A stretch of DNA of 64,000 nucleotides from Luscinia megarhynchos (GCA_034336665.1 CM067588.1:5768655-5832654), one strand, 5' to 3'; positions 35,110 to 48,012 are shown, counted from the stretch's first letter. Numbers and translations: made by a program. The notes: generated by a model not told the origin, from the sequence alone.

Positions 35110-37010
35110 CCCCTCTCCCATGTGCCCATAAACACACCAGCTCCTAAACCCACGGCTGAGGCTCTGCAGGGAGAGCCTGGGGCTGCACCTCCCCCTGAAG
35201 GGAGCAGGGTTAGCTCCAGGATTTCAGCATCCAGGGTTGCACAAACCCACCTCACACATCAGCCTCCACGCCCTCATGGAGCATCAGCAGCCACCCAGGT
35301 CTTGGCACCGGAAGATTTATTGACCCCTGGCAGGTTTAAATTAATGCAAAAGAGGCAAAAACCTGTCCCTGTGTGGGGTCCCAGGGAAAGGTGGGGTCCT
35401 GCCTGGGGGAATTGAGTTTAAGGCTGATTTTGTCCGAGCTTTCTGCTCTTCTCCTTTCTGATGGATTCTGCTGACAGTCAAGAGGAAAAACCCCACAGCT
35501 GTGTTAGAGCAGGGGAACAAAAAGGGCCACCAACAGCATGACCCAGGCCATGATTCAGCTGCACTGATGTTCCTGCAGTGATTCCCCAGGAGCAGCTTCC
35601 CCATCGCCTCTGGGAGAGGCAGCACCAACAGAAAAAAGGAAAACAAATCACAAAATCCCACACTTCCCCTGCCTCAGAGTCTCCACTTGCTGGGGTTTCA
35701 TCCCCTTTGCTCTTCCACGTGTGCATGCCAGCCCTTCCTCTCTCCTGCTCCTAAAAATAGAGTGAAAAACTCTCAGGAACAAACAATACTTTGCATTTTG
35801 CCAGCTTTTTTTCCCAGCAATAAATTCTCTCTCAGAGGTTCACAAATTCAACTTGAAAGAAGATCAGTGTGATGAAGGAGATGACAATTTTAGGGATTTG
35901 CTCCCTAATGGAGGAAGGCTTCCCTACTGGAAGAATGAACTATTTTAAAATAACATGAGGGATTTCAAAGAAAATCCCCTGATTTCAGAAAAACCAAATT
36001 TATCTCCCCTCTCACTTTTTTTGGATGCCAAATTCCCGAATAAATAAGTGAAATCTTTATCCCAAGGAAGCAGAGGGTGTGGGCTAAAACAGAGAAAGGG
36101 AGGAGAGAAGAGAGGGAAGCGGGAAATGGGGACGTCACAGGAATTCTCTGTGGCTCCAAGGGACACTTTTATCTCTGCTGGGACAATAAGTCCCAGCTAA
36201 GACAGGACACTCTGCTGCTGGGATGGGTCTGCTGCCCATTTCTAGGAAATAAAGTAAGATTTAAAAGCCTGGGAAATGAATTTTTATGATCTGCTCATGC
36301 ATTTTAATGCCGGGCATCAAAGTAGTGGCACAAATCCTGATCCTGCCCTGGAGGATCCACCAGGGACCAGGGCAGGGCTGGAATCCTCCCCTGGGACCCA
36401 CTGATCCCATTGGCACCCAGCTGATGTTTGGGAGCACAAACTGAGCTTGCTGAGCAGTGAAAATTCACATTACCTTCAGCTGACATGTGCATTAAGTGAA
36501 AAAAAATAAAAAACCAAAAAAAACAAATGAATTAAAAATGAAAATTTCAGATGGTGATGTGTGTTTGCAGATTAGAATGCCAAAGGAAGAGACAGAGAAT
36601 TTGTGCAGTTCATGAAAAGCAATTCTGCTGAGTGATGCTCTCTGCAGGTTTGCTACTGAGATTTAAAAGTAGCAACACCTTTTTTTTTTCCCCCTAACCA
36701 TACAACATTCATCTAAAAATAAAAAATGGAACTGTCAGAATAAAGCAACCTCACGCAGCACCTTGGATTCTTTGTGTGTCTCTGCAGCTTTCCTCCTCAG
36801 CCACAGCTAAATTTACAAGAAACAAGCGATGTAAAAAAAAAATGCAGAGTCTAAGCACAAAAAATTTGATGGGGTGTGAGGAGAGGAGGGGGGTCACAGG
36901 AAACCCAAGTTGACGGGAACCCAAGTGACATTTGGGCTTAATGAATGACTTAAAACCCCAATATTGCTCCTCAGGAAATGGGGAGAGGAAACGGAGCGAT
37001 GTTTTGAGAG
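35110..37010. other. IL10 upstream region, no other gene seen
   Basis: Mostly unique AT-rich sequence. IL10 enhancers would be expected here but I cannot identify individual sites. Confidence 0.4.
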
Positions 37011-37016
37011 TATAAA
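37011..37016 (+). promoter_or_regulatory. IL10: IL10 TATA box
   Basis: TATAAA (in GAGTATAAATGAGG) lies 99 bp before the IL10 ATG at 37115. Transcription would start near 37040, leaving a 5' UTR of about 75 bases, as usual for IL10 genes. Confidence 0.75.
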
Positions 37017-37114
37017 TGAGGGGCTCCATCAAGGTGAAAGCTGCAGATCTGCTTTGTCCCCTCCTGTGGGACCCGGAGCCGAGGCAGAGGGGAGCAGGAG
37101 CCTTTCCCCCGAGC

Positions 37115-40100
37115 ATGAGGAGCTGCTGCAGGGGCACAGCCGTGCCCGTCCTGCTGCTGCTGCTGCTGGGCGCTGCGCTGCCCGCGCCCTGCCCTCCTGC
37201 AGCCACTTCCCCCAGCTCCTGCCCGCCAGGCTCAAGGAGATCAGGCTCAAGTTTGAGGAAATCAAGGATTATTTTGTAAGTATCGTGGTTTTTTTAAAGT
37301 TTTTTTTTTGGTCTTCTTGTTTTGCCTTTCTTGCAAAGTTCTGGGATCTGGAGGAGGGGGAAGAGCTTCCTCCCTCCCAGCAGAAATGATTTGGCTGCTC
37401 TGTGAGTGAGACAGGCTCGGTTTTGCTGCTCACTGAGAGAAAAATCTGCAAGGCTTTTCTTCCTAGTTTCAATGACAATGAACTCGAGATTTCATAATGA
37501 ACCTCTGCAAACCTTTCTAGCCAGACTTCCCTCAAAGTGTTGCAAACCAAGTTAATCACTGAATTAATAGGAGGAAATCGTTTTTGCTTCAGAGCAGCAA
37601 GGTCCAGCCCTGCTGAGGTCAGTGCCAGGTGAAAAAGGGAAATCTTTGGGTGCAGATTTTTGTTTTGAAGGAACCCCAAAACCTGCCCAGAGTGGAGGAG
37701 CACAGCAGGCACTGAACACCTGCACTGGTGCCTGTGCAAGGTCCCTGCCCTGCATCATCAGGGATGCACCCAGAGCATCTGCCACGGCTGCAGCACTGCC
37801 AGAGCTGCTTGGTCACAGCTCTGCTGCTGCTTTCATGCCAATGTCTTCTAGCAATAAAACAAGATCATTCTCCAGATTAAATCTCAAGCTAATGTCATGG
37901 CTTGTATTTGTCATCAAACGAACACAGCCAGGATTTTAGAAGTGATGCTGGCTGTGAATCTCCCAGATAACGTTGGGAAGGAATATTTTTGATCTCTCAG
38001 GGCAGTTTTTAGTGCTTTGGGTGGTGCCAGCCCGCCCCACTGCAGCAGGAGAACAAACCCCTTTTCCCCATCGACAGGAGACTTGAGGGGTGCCCAAAGC
38101 AGGGGATGAGCCCTCCTGCCCTGGCAGAGGGGCTGGGGTGGCTCCCAGGCTCTGACACCTCTCTGGAGAGCTTTGCTGGCTGCAAAAGCCTCAGGCAGCA
38201 GCAGCTGGGGAGAGCGAGCAGCTCCAGCTCAGCCCCGGGAGTTTCACATCAACGAATTCTATGGCAGCCAAGGTTGTGATTTCATTTTCTGACCTGACAG
38301 TCCCTTGTGCTGCTCTGTGGGCCAGAGTGGCTCCTGTGCCTGGTGTGGCCGTGCTCTGCTCAGGGCTCACCTTGCCTCTGCTGCAGGGAGAGCCTAAATG
38401 CAAACAAGGCGAGGGTCATGGGTTGGGTGAATGGAAGAGCTGAGTGCCTGCCTGAAAAAACTCATTTTTCAATTCCACCCTCCCCCAGCAATCAAAAGAC
38501 GACGACCTCAGCACCCAACTGCTCAGCTCTGACCTGCTGGAGGAATTCAAGGTAAGAATCTCATTCCCTTGCAGCTCCTCCTCCTTGCCCATCCCTGGGC
38601 AGGCGTTTGGTGGGAAGGGAAGCAGCGTGTGCTGCTGTGGCACCCTGCGGGGACACGCGTGGCTGTGCAGGGGCTGGCACGAGGCTCCAGCCTGGCTGTG
38701 CTTTGTACAAACCCACGGCCAGCGCTGGGGCTGTCCCCAAAAACCTTCCCTGCTGTCCCCAGGGGAGCCTGGGCTGCCAGTCGGTGTCGGAGCTGATGGG
38801 TTTCTACATGGAGGAGGTGCTGCCCAGCGCCATGAGCAGCAGCTCCCAGCACCAGCACAGCGTGGGCGACCTGGGCAACCTGCTGCTGAGCCTGAGAGCC
38901 GCGATGAGGCGCTGCGTGAGTGCGGGGCGGGCGGGGTGGGGTGGGATCCAGGCTGGGATGCAGGGTCAGATCCAGGGTGGGATCCAGGCAGGGATGCAGG
39001 CAGGGATCCAGGGTGGGATCCAGGGTGGGATCCAAGCAGGGATGCAGGCAGGGATGCAGGGTCAGATCCAGGCAGGGATCCAGGGTGGGATCCAGGCAGG
39101 GATCCAGGCAGGGATGCAGGGTGAAATCCAGGGTGGGATCCAAGCAGGGATGCAGGCAGGGATGCAGGGTCAGATCCAGGCAGGGATCCAGGGTGGGATC
39201 CAGGCAGGGATCCAGGCAGGGGATCAGGCAGGGATGCAGGGTGAAATCCAGGGTGGGATCCAAGCAGGGATGCAGGCAGGGATCCAGGAAGGGATGCAGG
39301 GTGAGATCCAGGGTGGGATCCAGGCAGGGATCCAGGCAGGGATGCAGGAAGGGATGCAGGGTGAGATCCAGACTGAGATCCAAGCAGGAATGCAGGCAGG
39401 GATGCAGGGTGGGATCCAGACTGAGAGGCTGGGATCTCTGCTGGGATCACTGATGGGATCTCTGCCCTGGGATCACTGCCCTGGGATCAATGCTGGGATC
39501 AATGCTGGGATCACTGCCCTGGGATCACTGCCCTGGGATCAATGCTGGGATCTCTGATGGGATCTCTGATGGGATCACTGCTGGGATCACTGCCCTGGGA
39601 TCACTGCCCTGGGATCACTGCCCTGGGATCATGGCTCTGGGATCTCTGCCCTGGGGATCACTGCCCTGGGATCACTGCCCTGGGATCTCTGCAAGGATTT
39701 CTGCTGGGATCTCTGCTGGGATCTCTGCTGGGATCACTGCCCTGGGATCTCTGATGGGATCAATGCTGGGATCTCTGCCCTGGGCAAGGGGAAGGGGGAG
39801 CAGCAGTGACAAGGACAGGAGAGGGGACTGTCCCTGGGGACTGTCCCTGGGGCTGAGGCTCGTGTCCCTTTGCAGCACAGATCCTTCACCTGCGAGGAGA
39901 GGAGCACGAGCATGAGGCACATCAAGGAGAACTTCAGCAAGGTGAGGACACCCCGGGCCGGGCTGGGAGGAGCCTGCTGCCACCACCGAGGGGAGGGAGA
40001 CAGAGCCCAGAGGGGCTTTGCTCACGTAAATCACAAACCCAGGGAGCGATGGTTGGAGGGTGGGAGCTCCGGGGGATTGGGCAGAGAAGCTGGAGGTGCC

Positions 40101-40257
40101 CAGGAAGGAGAATTCGGCAGAATTTGGCATTGTGCATCACAGCCACCCCTGCTCTGCCCTGCAGATGAACAGGAACGGAATCTACAAGGCCATGGGAGAG
40201 TTTGACATCTTCATCAACTACATTGAAAAATACTTAACGATGAGGAGAGGGAACTGA
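37115..40257 (+). CDS. IL10: Interleukin-10, five coding exons, apparent frameshift in exon 1
   Basis: Secreted homodimeric anti-inflammatory cytokine acting through IL10R1/IL10R2 and STAT3. Exons: 37115-37275, 38489-38551, 38763-38915, 39876-39941, 40165-40257, all GT/AG and phase 0. Exons 2-5 are intact: [65 protein letters not shown]. The four structural cysteines are present (SCSHFP, LGCQS, RRC, FTCEE). The ATG frame encodes a good leader ([15 protein letters not shown]), but the mature frame [19 protein letters not shown] lies in another frame. The change falls within about 37178-37200, and the coding sum is 536 bases, one short of 179 codons (178 residues is the human length). This is a base missing from the assembly or a real lesion. 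The ATG was chosen for its leader and its distance from the TATA box. Confidence 0.92.
38936..39425 (+). repeat. Minisatellite in IL10 intron 3, 10-bp unit (GGGATCCAGG)
   Basis: GGGATCCAGGCAGGGATGCA and GGGATCCAGGGT units form a higher-order pattern of about 120 bp. It starts 20 bp after the exon 3 donor. Confidence 0.92.
39426..39785 (+). repeat. Minisatellite in IL10 intron 3 (TGGGATCACTGCCC)
   Basis: A second array follows directly: units TGGGATCACTGCCC, TGGGATCTCTGA and TGGGATCAATGC. The two arrays share the core GGGATC. Confidence 0.9.
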
Positions 40258-40394
40258 GAGCACCCCCGGGCTGCATTTCCCACACCAACTCCTGCTACTT
40301 GTTTAAAAATCACTTTAGGCTGCCACAGCTCAAATTAAGTTATCTCAAGGTTCAGGTCAAGAGTTACAGGTCAATAACTTCCAGCTTAATGTTG

Positions 40395-40705
40395 TATTTA
40401 AGAGTTATTTTTTTAAATAGCTGAATTTATTATTTATTACTTCTAATACCTCAGTGTTGATGTTTACAGTATGTTTTGAAGAAAGGAGTGATGAGCTTGT
40501 AAATTACTATTTATTGTTCAATATTGTAATATTGTTTATTGTAATGCTATTTTATTCATAGCTTCAAAGCAGCATTTTTCTGGAGGGCAGACAATGAGCT
40601 GAGCTTATTCCACTCCTGATTAGGAGCAAGGCCAGCTCTGAGTTCAACAAAATTTAATTTTAGGCAAATGACCCTCGCCTCATATCCTATATCTCTATTT
40701 ATTTA
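40395..40705 (+). promoter_or_regulatory. IL10: AU-rich elements in the IL10 3' UTR
   Basis: ATTTA pentamers occur near 40395, 40424-40435, 40506 and 40694-40700, several overlapping as TATTTATT. Such elements mark cytokine mRNAs for decay and are controlled by the p38-MK2 pathway (established knowledge); MK2 is encoded about 11 kb away. Confidence 0.75.
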
Positions 40706-41590
40706 TGCAATCAGGTGGGTTTTTGCTTAGGAGGAGAAAAAGCCACAGCAACAGCTTGGTTGACTCCACTTTAGACTTCAGATTAGTCCATATTAAATTT
40801 TAAAAATTAGTAATAGGAATGAAATATTTGGTTCTAATAGAACCTGAATTAAATATTGCTCAGTGTCTGCCTTCCAGAGCTGCTGGGTTGGCCACTCTGC
40901 ACTTTCCAAAGTTAACCTTGGTATGTTCCAGTCTCTGATTGGGTTTTACTCACTGTTTTACTGCTGTTTGTTTTCTTGTATGAGTTAGAGGATATTTAAT
41001 TAACCACCATTTTAAGGTGGCTCGGGTAATTTGCATTCAAATCCGTGGGGCTGCTCCCAAAGGGGGGATTGGGTTTTTGATCCCCAGCAGCAGTGGGAGC
41101 AGTGGCTGATTTTGGGGCTCAGCTTCCTCCTCACCCCGGTGGACACTGAGCCAGAGGAAAATGCCACAACCCCCAGAGAGGCTTTTACTTCTAATATTTA
41201 GAAGTGGAAGGGCCCCCACCTGATGGAACACTGCCAGTTTGGTGTTTGCTCTGCAAGTCCCAGCCGAGGGGAGGCTCTTCACACGGGATTTATTCCTTGT
41301 GGACATTTCTGGTGGCAGCAGGGAATTCCTGCTGGCAGGAATTGGGTATCCCAGAGCAGGGCAGGAATGCTGCTCCTGCTGAAAGCTCAGCCTCAGGGAC
41401 TGTAAAACTTCAATTTAAGCTTCTTACCAGGGCACATTCAGCTCCTGCTGAGCCAATTCTGTTTTTTCCCTCCAAACACCTTCGATGCTGTGGGACAGCC
41501 CTGGAGCCAAGGACAACATCAGCACAGCTCCTGTCACTGGGTGAACGTTCACCTCTTTACCTGTGTGAAGAGAAATCCTTTATTTTTGCT

Positions 41591-41596
41591 AATAAA
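41591..41596 (+). promoter_or_regulatory. IL10: Candidate IL10 polyadenylation signal
   Basis: AATAAA in GCTAATAAAGACTCC, followed about 20 bases later by TCTGTCCTGGTCTC. The 3' UTR would be about 1.35 kb. ATTAAA at about 40793 and 40846 could give shorter forms. Confidence 0.6.
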
Positions 41597-41614
41597 GACT
41601 CCCTGATGAATCCA

Positions 41615-43255
41615 GCCTCTGTCCTGGTCTCATGAGCTGTGAGCAGGGCTATAAATCAGCTCCAGCACTGGATGCTGTGCCCGGGGTCAGAAGGAGCCCA
41701 GCAGGCACAGATCCAGGTGGGAAGCACCACCAGGGAGATCTGACTGGTGTTAACAGCCAGGGAAGGGAGAAAAACTGGGGTTGTCACATTTAAAAGTGAA
41801 TTTCTCACTAAATCTCTGTCACTGGTCTCTTGCAGCAGGGAAGTTGGGGAGCAGCAATCACAGAATCATCCACGGGTCCTCCAGCAGCATTTTCCCCTTG
41901 CTGGAGCTCTGCCCACAGCAGTGCCAGGATGCACTGCTTATAAAAAAAATAAAAACAGGGGGAAAAGCCCAGCTGGCAGCTTGGAGAGCTGGGAGATCCA
42001 GGGCACCATCACAAATCTTCCAGGGGATCCATTCCAGCCAGAACCCTGGCACCAGCATCACCCAGTGTCCCTCCAGGCTGCACATCCCAAAATTGAGCCC
42101 TAAAACCTCAGTGTTGGGGGAGAAAACCACCCTAAAGCCCATCCTTCTGCTCTGCTGCCTCCCCAAAAGCTGCTGTGAGCCCCAGAGCTGAGGCAGTTCC
42201 TGCCAATCTCAGTCTGGCTGTTACAGTAAGAGCACACAGCCGTGGCACAGATCAAAGGAGGTGGTTTCTGGTTTTGTTATCCCACACAAGTTGGGTTTCC
42301 TTGCTGGGCACCCTCCCCCTGTGAGCTCTGCCAGCTCAGCAGCCTGAGAGCCCAGATCACCTCCTGACCTCTGCTGCTGCTGCTCTGCCCCAGGGCTGAG
42401 CTTCCCCCAGCCCAAATCCTGCACCTGGGGCTGCCTCAGGCAGCAGCTTGTGCTTTTTCTCTCTTTAGAAACTTTCCTCAAAGCCATGAGCACGGTGCCG
42501 TACTTGCTGTAGGGACACAAATTCACTTTCCTCATCATCTCCTGTTGGCCAGCATGAGGAGGGTGAAGCCCAGCTGGGCAGCAGGGTGGAAGTGTCTCTC
42601 AACAAGCAGGACAGACAGACAGACACCTCCTGTCGTGTGCTGGGACTGGGGAACCAAACCTCACTGGCCTCTTTCTTGGAACAGGAAAAAAATTGTCTCA
42701 CCACGAGGAAGATGAGCCTGTCCATGACCTTCATCCTCCCAGGGTGTCACAAGGACCAGGGACAGGCCTTGAGGGACCTGAAGCACAAAAAGGGCAAAAT
42801 TAAAACAACTAAAATCTGCTAGAACTTCTTTTGAGCTGCAGAAGCTTTCAGAACTTTCCTCGTTTTGTTGTGGTTGTAGTTAACACTTGTTATTTAACTT
42901 GAACTGGCTGCACAGCTCAGGCCCACGCAGCTCCTGTGTCCTAGATTTCGGCAGCATGTGACTGAAATTGGGGCTTTTGTTGTGAAAGAGGCCAGGGGGA
43001 GCAGCAAAAACAGGGCTGTGAACCCCAGCTGGGCACATAAACCCCCAGGGGAGTGGGGGGCACAGCCTGGACTTTGCAGAGCTGCCAAATCCCTGCCTCA
43101 GGTGAGAGGCTGAGCAGCCAGCAAAGCTGGGGATTGCTGAGGATGCCACAGCCACAGAGATGCTCATCTGCATCCCCCAGGGCCACAGCACAGTGTGCAG
43201 CTCTGGAATCACCCAGCTCCTGTTCCAGGGGGGTGGAGAGGGGGAGGCTGGAGCT
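41615..43255. other. Intergenic sequence downstream of IL10, no gene seen
   Basis: Unique sequence without a recognisable exon or tandem array. Confidence 0.45.
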
Positions 43256-43259
43256 GGGC

Positions 43260-43965
43260 AGCCCGGGGATGGACACAGGGAACCCCAGGGATGGACACAG
43301 AGGGCACACACCAGGGATGGACACAGAGAGCACACCAGGGATGGACACAGAACATATCAGGGATACCCAGAGCTCACATGAATGGACAGAGAACAGACCA
43401 GGGATGGACACAGAACAGACCAGGGATACCCTGATCCCCAGGAATGGACACACCAGGGATGGACACACAGAACACACCAGGGATGGACACACAGAACACA
43501 CCAGGGATGGACACACAGAACACACCAGGGATGGACACACAGAACACACCAGGGATGGACACAGAGAACACACCAGGGATGGACACACAGAACACACCAG
43601 GGATGGACACACAGAACACACCAGGGATACCCAGAGCTCACAGGGATGGAACCAGAACACACCAGGGATGGAACCAGAACACACCAGGGATGGAACCAGA
43701 ACACACCAGGGATGGACAGAGAACACACCAGGGATGGACAGAGAACACACCAGGGATGGACAGAGAACACACCAGGGATACCTAGAGCTCCCAAGGATGG
43801 AAACAGAACATCCCAGGGATATCCTGATCCCCAGGGATGGACACAGAACATCCCAGGTATACCCAGAGCTCCCAGGGATGGACCCAGAGCTCCCAGGGAT
43901 GGAAAGAGAACACCCCAGGGATGGACCCAGGGCTCCCCAGGGATGCACCCCCAGCTCCCCTATCA
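43260..43965 (+). repeat. Minisatellite, about 25-bp unit (ACCAGGGATGGACACACAG)
   Basis: About 28 units of CACCAGGGATGGACACACAG followed by AACA, with variants GGAACCAGAAC, GGACAGAGAAC and GGATACCCAGAGCT. Long open frames on both strands are repeat translations. Confidence 0.92.
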
Positions 43966-44324
43966 CCAAAACCCCCAGGTTCCCCCACCAGCAGTGGGGA
44001 TTCATCCCAGACCTGCCTGGCAGGAGCCGTGCCCCATCCGTGCTCAGAGCAGAAAAAGGGCCCATAAATGCTCTTGTAGGATAAGTGCAGGAGGCTGGCA
44101 AAGCCCTGCAATGCTCGAGCAGGGGCTCCCAGTGGGTTCCCAGTTGGTTCCCAGCGGGTTCCCAGCACGGTGCCCAATTTCAGTGAAGCTCTGTTCACAC
44201 GGGCCGAGCCCCCAGAGCCTCCCCAGAGCTGGAGGTTTCACAATGACTCAGGGCAGAAGAGCAGCAGAATAATTCAGGCACCACTCTCTGGCTGGATCCC
44301 TGCAGCCTCACACAGCCTCTGTGG

Positions 44325-44600
44325 AGGACTCAGATCCAAAATCCAGGGGAGCTCAAGATCATGGTTTGGGCTGGGAGGGACTTTACTGATCATTCTGTTC
44401 CCAGCTCCTGCCATCAGGGCACCTTCCACTATCCCAGATTGTTCCAACCTGGCCTTGAACGTTTCCAGGGACAGGGCAGCCACCACCTCTCTCAGGGGGT
44501 TTGCCACCTTCATTTTAAAAATTTTCTCTCTTATATCTAGCCTAAATCGACCCTATTTTAATTAAAGCCCATTACCCCTGTCATCTCCTAAGCAGCTCCA
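44325..44600 (-). mobile_element. CR1 LINE 3' fragment
   Basis: AGATCATGGTTTGGGCTGGG, CCAACCTGGCCTTGAACGTT and CCACCACCTCTCTCAGGGGG are antisense CR1 3'-end sequence, moderately diverged. Confidence 0.85.
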
Positions 44601-45786
44601 CTGAGATGCTCCTGAAAAGCCCCTTTAAGTACCAAGAGCCTCTCAGCTCACAAGGTGAGGGAAGAGCACAGGTGACACCTCAGTGCCATCCCAGGCAGCA
44701 GTGAATGAATGTGTGATCAGCACACTAATTAACACTAATTACCACATCAATTACCGCAGGCACTGCCCCTCCTGGGTGGTGCTGCAGGGCGAGGAGGGGC
44801 GTGGAGCTCTCCCCATCCCTGCAGGTGCTGCTCAGGCTCCTCTGGGCTGTCAGCGCAGCAGGAGATGCAGACCCCAGCCCTGGAGAGCACCTCAGGGTGG
44901 GGATTTGAAGTTTAACACCAGTTCTCCTTTCCTGACCTGCCTTTGGCCCCTTGGCAGGGTCTCTCCACCATTTCATCACACCCTGAAGCAACCAAACCCT
45001 CTCCTCCACTCCAGGGCTGGACTACAAGGCTCCTTTCCTGGCACTAGCCCCAAATTCACTTTTCTCCCAGCTGAAACTTGGTTTCCTGACTCTTTTGCAA
45101 TGCTGAGCCCAGCTGCTGTGACTGGCACACCTCACACACCCTCTCCACAACCTGCTGGGGCTGATTTTCGGAGCACTGAGGAGCAGCTTTGCCTTTCCTG
45201 GTTGGAAAAGGAGCTGCAAAAACCCTAGAGCAGGATCCCCAGGGGCCTGTTGCATCCATTTCTGGAGAGAGCCTGGCTCTGAGCAAAAAATCTCATCTCA
45301 TTCTGCTTTTACAGCCAGATTTCCATCACCACCTGCCCTTTCCCAGCCAGATTTCCATCACCACCTGCCCTTTCCCAGCCAGCCCCCAGCAGGAGCCCTG
45401 CAGCCCCAGCTCTGAGCAAGCCAATGGATCTTTCATAAACCCAGCATCAGAAAATTGCATTAAGCAATTTAGCTGTGCACAGGCCAAGCCTCACACCAGG
45501 AAATCCTGATGTGCCTGGTCCTAATTCTTAGAAAAATACAACCACCAGCTGATTTTGCACAGAATTTTTGCCTTTTTTGAGTGTCCAGATCACCAGGAGC
45601 TGTTCCCAGGGTACAAACCAAGCCAAAGTCTCCTTGGCCAGCAGGTTCAGAGCAGCTCTGGGAGCCCAGGCATGGAAATAAAACTACTCCCAGTGGTAAA
45701 TTAGGGCAGCAAAGAGTAAATAATGCTCATCACCACAAAACAAAGGGCAGCAGTGAGGCAGCAAGCAGCTCAGGGCTCCTCAGTGC

Positions 45787-46300
45787 TGTTGGGGATGGAA
45801 TAGAAAAATTTTATGAGAGCCTAGCAAGTAGTTCTGAAATAGAGATGTTGGCATACTTTAACATAAACATATATGTAAAACCTTAAGGCCTCTTTTTTTG
45901 TTTAAATAATACCAAATAACTAAAAAACATTCTGTCCTAAGCTTGGCAAAAAAAAGTCTAAATATAAGGGTTACAAATAAAAAAGCCATAAAACATGGTA
46001 ATTTAGTAGTTCCTATAAGTTGCATGCAAATATTAGAAAATTAGTATATTGTATTAAATTGGTTATTGAAAATTAAAATATTCATCATTAAAAAATACTT
46101 GTTGTATTGTAAATAAAAAATTGCTCTCTTACCTCTAATCTCTACTCCCTCTCTAAGCTCTCTCTTACCCCTTTGCTCTTGTCATTCTCCATGCTCTACA
46201 CTCTCTCTTACACCCACGCCTTACAATAAAATGCAAACCTAAAAACCAAAAAATTGTAACTCCTGAGTCTGTCCAGTGTCCAACAAGCATCCCCCACACA
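45787..46300 (+). mobile_element. Solo LTR (family A)
   Basis: It begins TGTTGGGGA, ends CCCCCACACA and is flanked by a perfect 6-bp duplication CAGTGC (45781-45786 and 46301-46306). It has AATAAA near 46227 in its 3' part. It is opposite in orientation to the copies at 9303 and 17659. Confidence 0.92.
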
Positions 46301-46399
46301 CAGTGCCGTTGCACAAGCTGCCTCCCTCCCACACACCCTCAGCACATTCTGTCCTCCTGGGGCTGTCCAGAGTTGACCAACACCCTGGGAGCAGCAAAC

Positions 46400-47041
46400 T
46401 GTCACAGCCCGAGGTGTCACAGCCCGAGGTGTCTCCCTCAGCCCTGAGCTCAGCTCTGAGCACATGCAGGGGTTTGAGCCCAGCTCTTTCCATGGGAGGC
46501 TGCAGGAGCTGTTCTGAGAGGTTTCCATGGCTGTTTATTCTCCCTCATCTCAGGATTGCTCTGCCCAGCTCACAGCTCTGCTCGCCAGACGTCCAGGGCA
46601 GAATCTGCCTGGCAGAGGCAGCACTGATCTTTTATACTCTAAATTACCTACTGGGGATTTACAATTATTTTCCAATACAATACAACTTTGTTAAACAGTC
46701 CAGCTCTGACCCCATCCAATGTGACAGTGCCAGCATGTCACCCAGCATGGATGGCACGGAGCAGAAGGAGGAAGAGGGATCCACACCCCAAATTCTCCAT
46801 CTTGGCCACGTGTCCCTCATCACAAACATTCTAGAAATCTGCTAATTCTACATTCTAACAGTCTGATTTACACTCTGTTCATTGTTGCAGCTTGCATTTC
46901 TTCTCTCAATGTTGGTAAATTGTTCCAAGGAGCTGAATCAGCCCCTGAGACACCCGGGTCTCATTGGAGGGTCTTTGGGGACCCTGCCAGGGGGGTCTCA
47001 AACTTCCCAGGGAAGCCAGAGGGAGCACTCTGGGCTCCCAT
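46400..47041 (-). mobile_element. Solo LTR (family B)
   Basis: It begins TGTCACAGCCCGAGG and ends GGGCTCCCA. It is the reverse of the copies at 54241 and 58259, sharing CACCCAGCATGGATGGCACG and CATCTTGGCCACGTGTCCC. A shared CAAAC on both sides suggests a decayed target duplication. Confidence 0.85.
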
Positions 47042-47465
47042 ACAAACCAGAGCTGGAGGAAGGGGCTTCACCTCCATCCCTGCAGGATGTTCTGGAGTTG
47101 GCAGAGAAGAGCAGAGATCTTCATGATTCATCCCTCCCCAGTGACCGACCTAGACAGAGCCAGACTTTGATCAAAATCACCTCAAAAGCAAGAAATTATA
47201 CATGTCTATATAATTTTTTTCCTTAGCAGGAAGCTTGCTGCTAAAAATAAAGCAGGTGGGGTGAGGAGAGATGGGTTATCTTTCTACTAACTAGTTCAAA
47301 ATTTCACAAATTCCTTTGGAGTCAGCAGGTCACAGGTGCCCCCAGGTCTTCCTGCTCTGCCCCCACTGCAGCTGACTCCTGCAAATTATTGTGGCCATCA
47401 CCTCCCACAGGTCCCAGGGCAGGTTTTATATCCTGGCTGCCCTTGGAGTGTTTTTCCCAAAGCTG

Positions 47466-47650
47466 ATGGAGCCACAGAACCCCAGAATGATTCTGGAAGG
47501 GACCTGGAATCTCACCCCCCTCCAGCCCTGCCATGATGTGTGAGTCCATCTCACCTTCCCCAAACAAAATCTGTTGGGGAGGGAATAGAAAAATCTTATG
47601 AGTGCCTAGCAAGTAGTTCTGAAATTGAGATTGGCATACTTTGACATCCC
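47466..47650. mobile_element. CR1 scrap plus truncated family A LTR
   Basis: 47466-47525 resembles an antisense CR1 3' end (CCCCAGAATGATTCTGGAAG). 47572-47650 matches the first 75 bases of family A (TGTTGGGGAGG, CTAGCAAGTAGTTCTGAAAT) and then stops. Confidence 0.65.
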
Positions 47651-48012
47651 CAGCAAAAATCAGATTCCTTCCTGCTGCTTTTCCCATCCTCACCTGATCC
47701 CACAGAGCCCCCAGAATTCCAGCACCTCTCTGCTGCCCTCAGCTGATTTATTCACAGCTCCTTGTCAGCAGCTCTGCCCCAAAAATTTGGGTTTCAAACC
47801 TAAAAGCAACAAAACTGTGTGAGTAAGCCCGTTCTCACCCACCACCCACACTGCCCCAGCTATTCCTTTTAGCATCAACAGCTTCACAGAAAACAGCCCT
47901 GGTTTCATCCACCCAGGCACTGAAAGCAGTGACAGAAAGAGAGCCTGGGTGCTGGTGAGGTGAAACCCCTCCAGAGGGACATTTCTGCTGGGGAGGGAGG
48001 GAAAGTGGAGGC

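Noticed and set aside
36964..37275. Alternative IL10 start upstream in the mature-protein frame
   Set aside because: That frame has no ATG with a hydrophobic leader; upstream of the mature part it reads alanine/arginine-rich sequence over the TATA and 5' UTR.
43053..44101. Long open frames on both strands (340-390 codons)
   Set aside because: They are translations of the GGATGGACACA minisatellite with flanking intergenic sequence.
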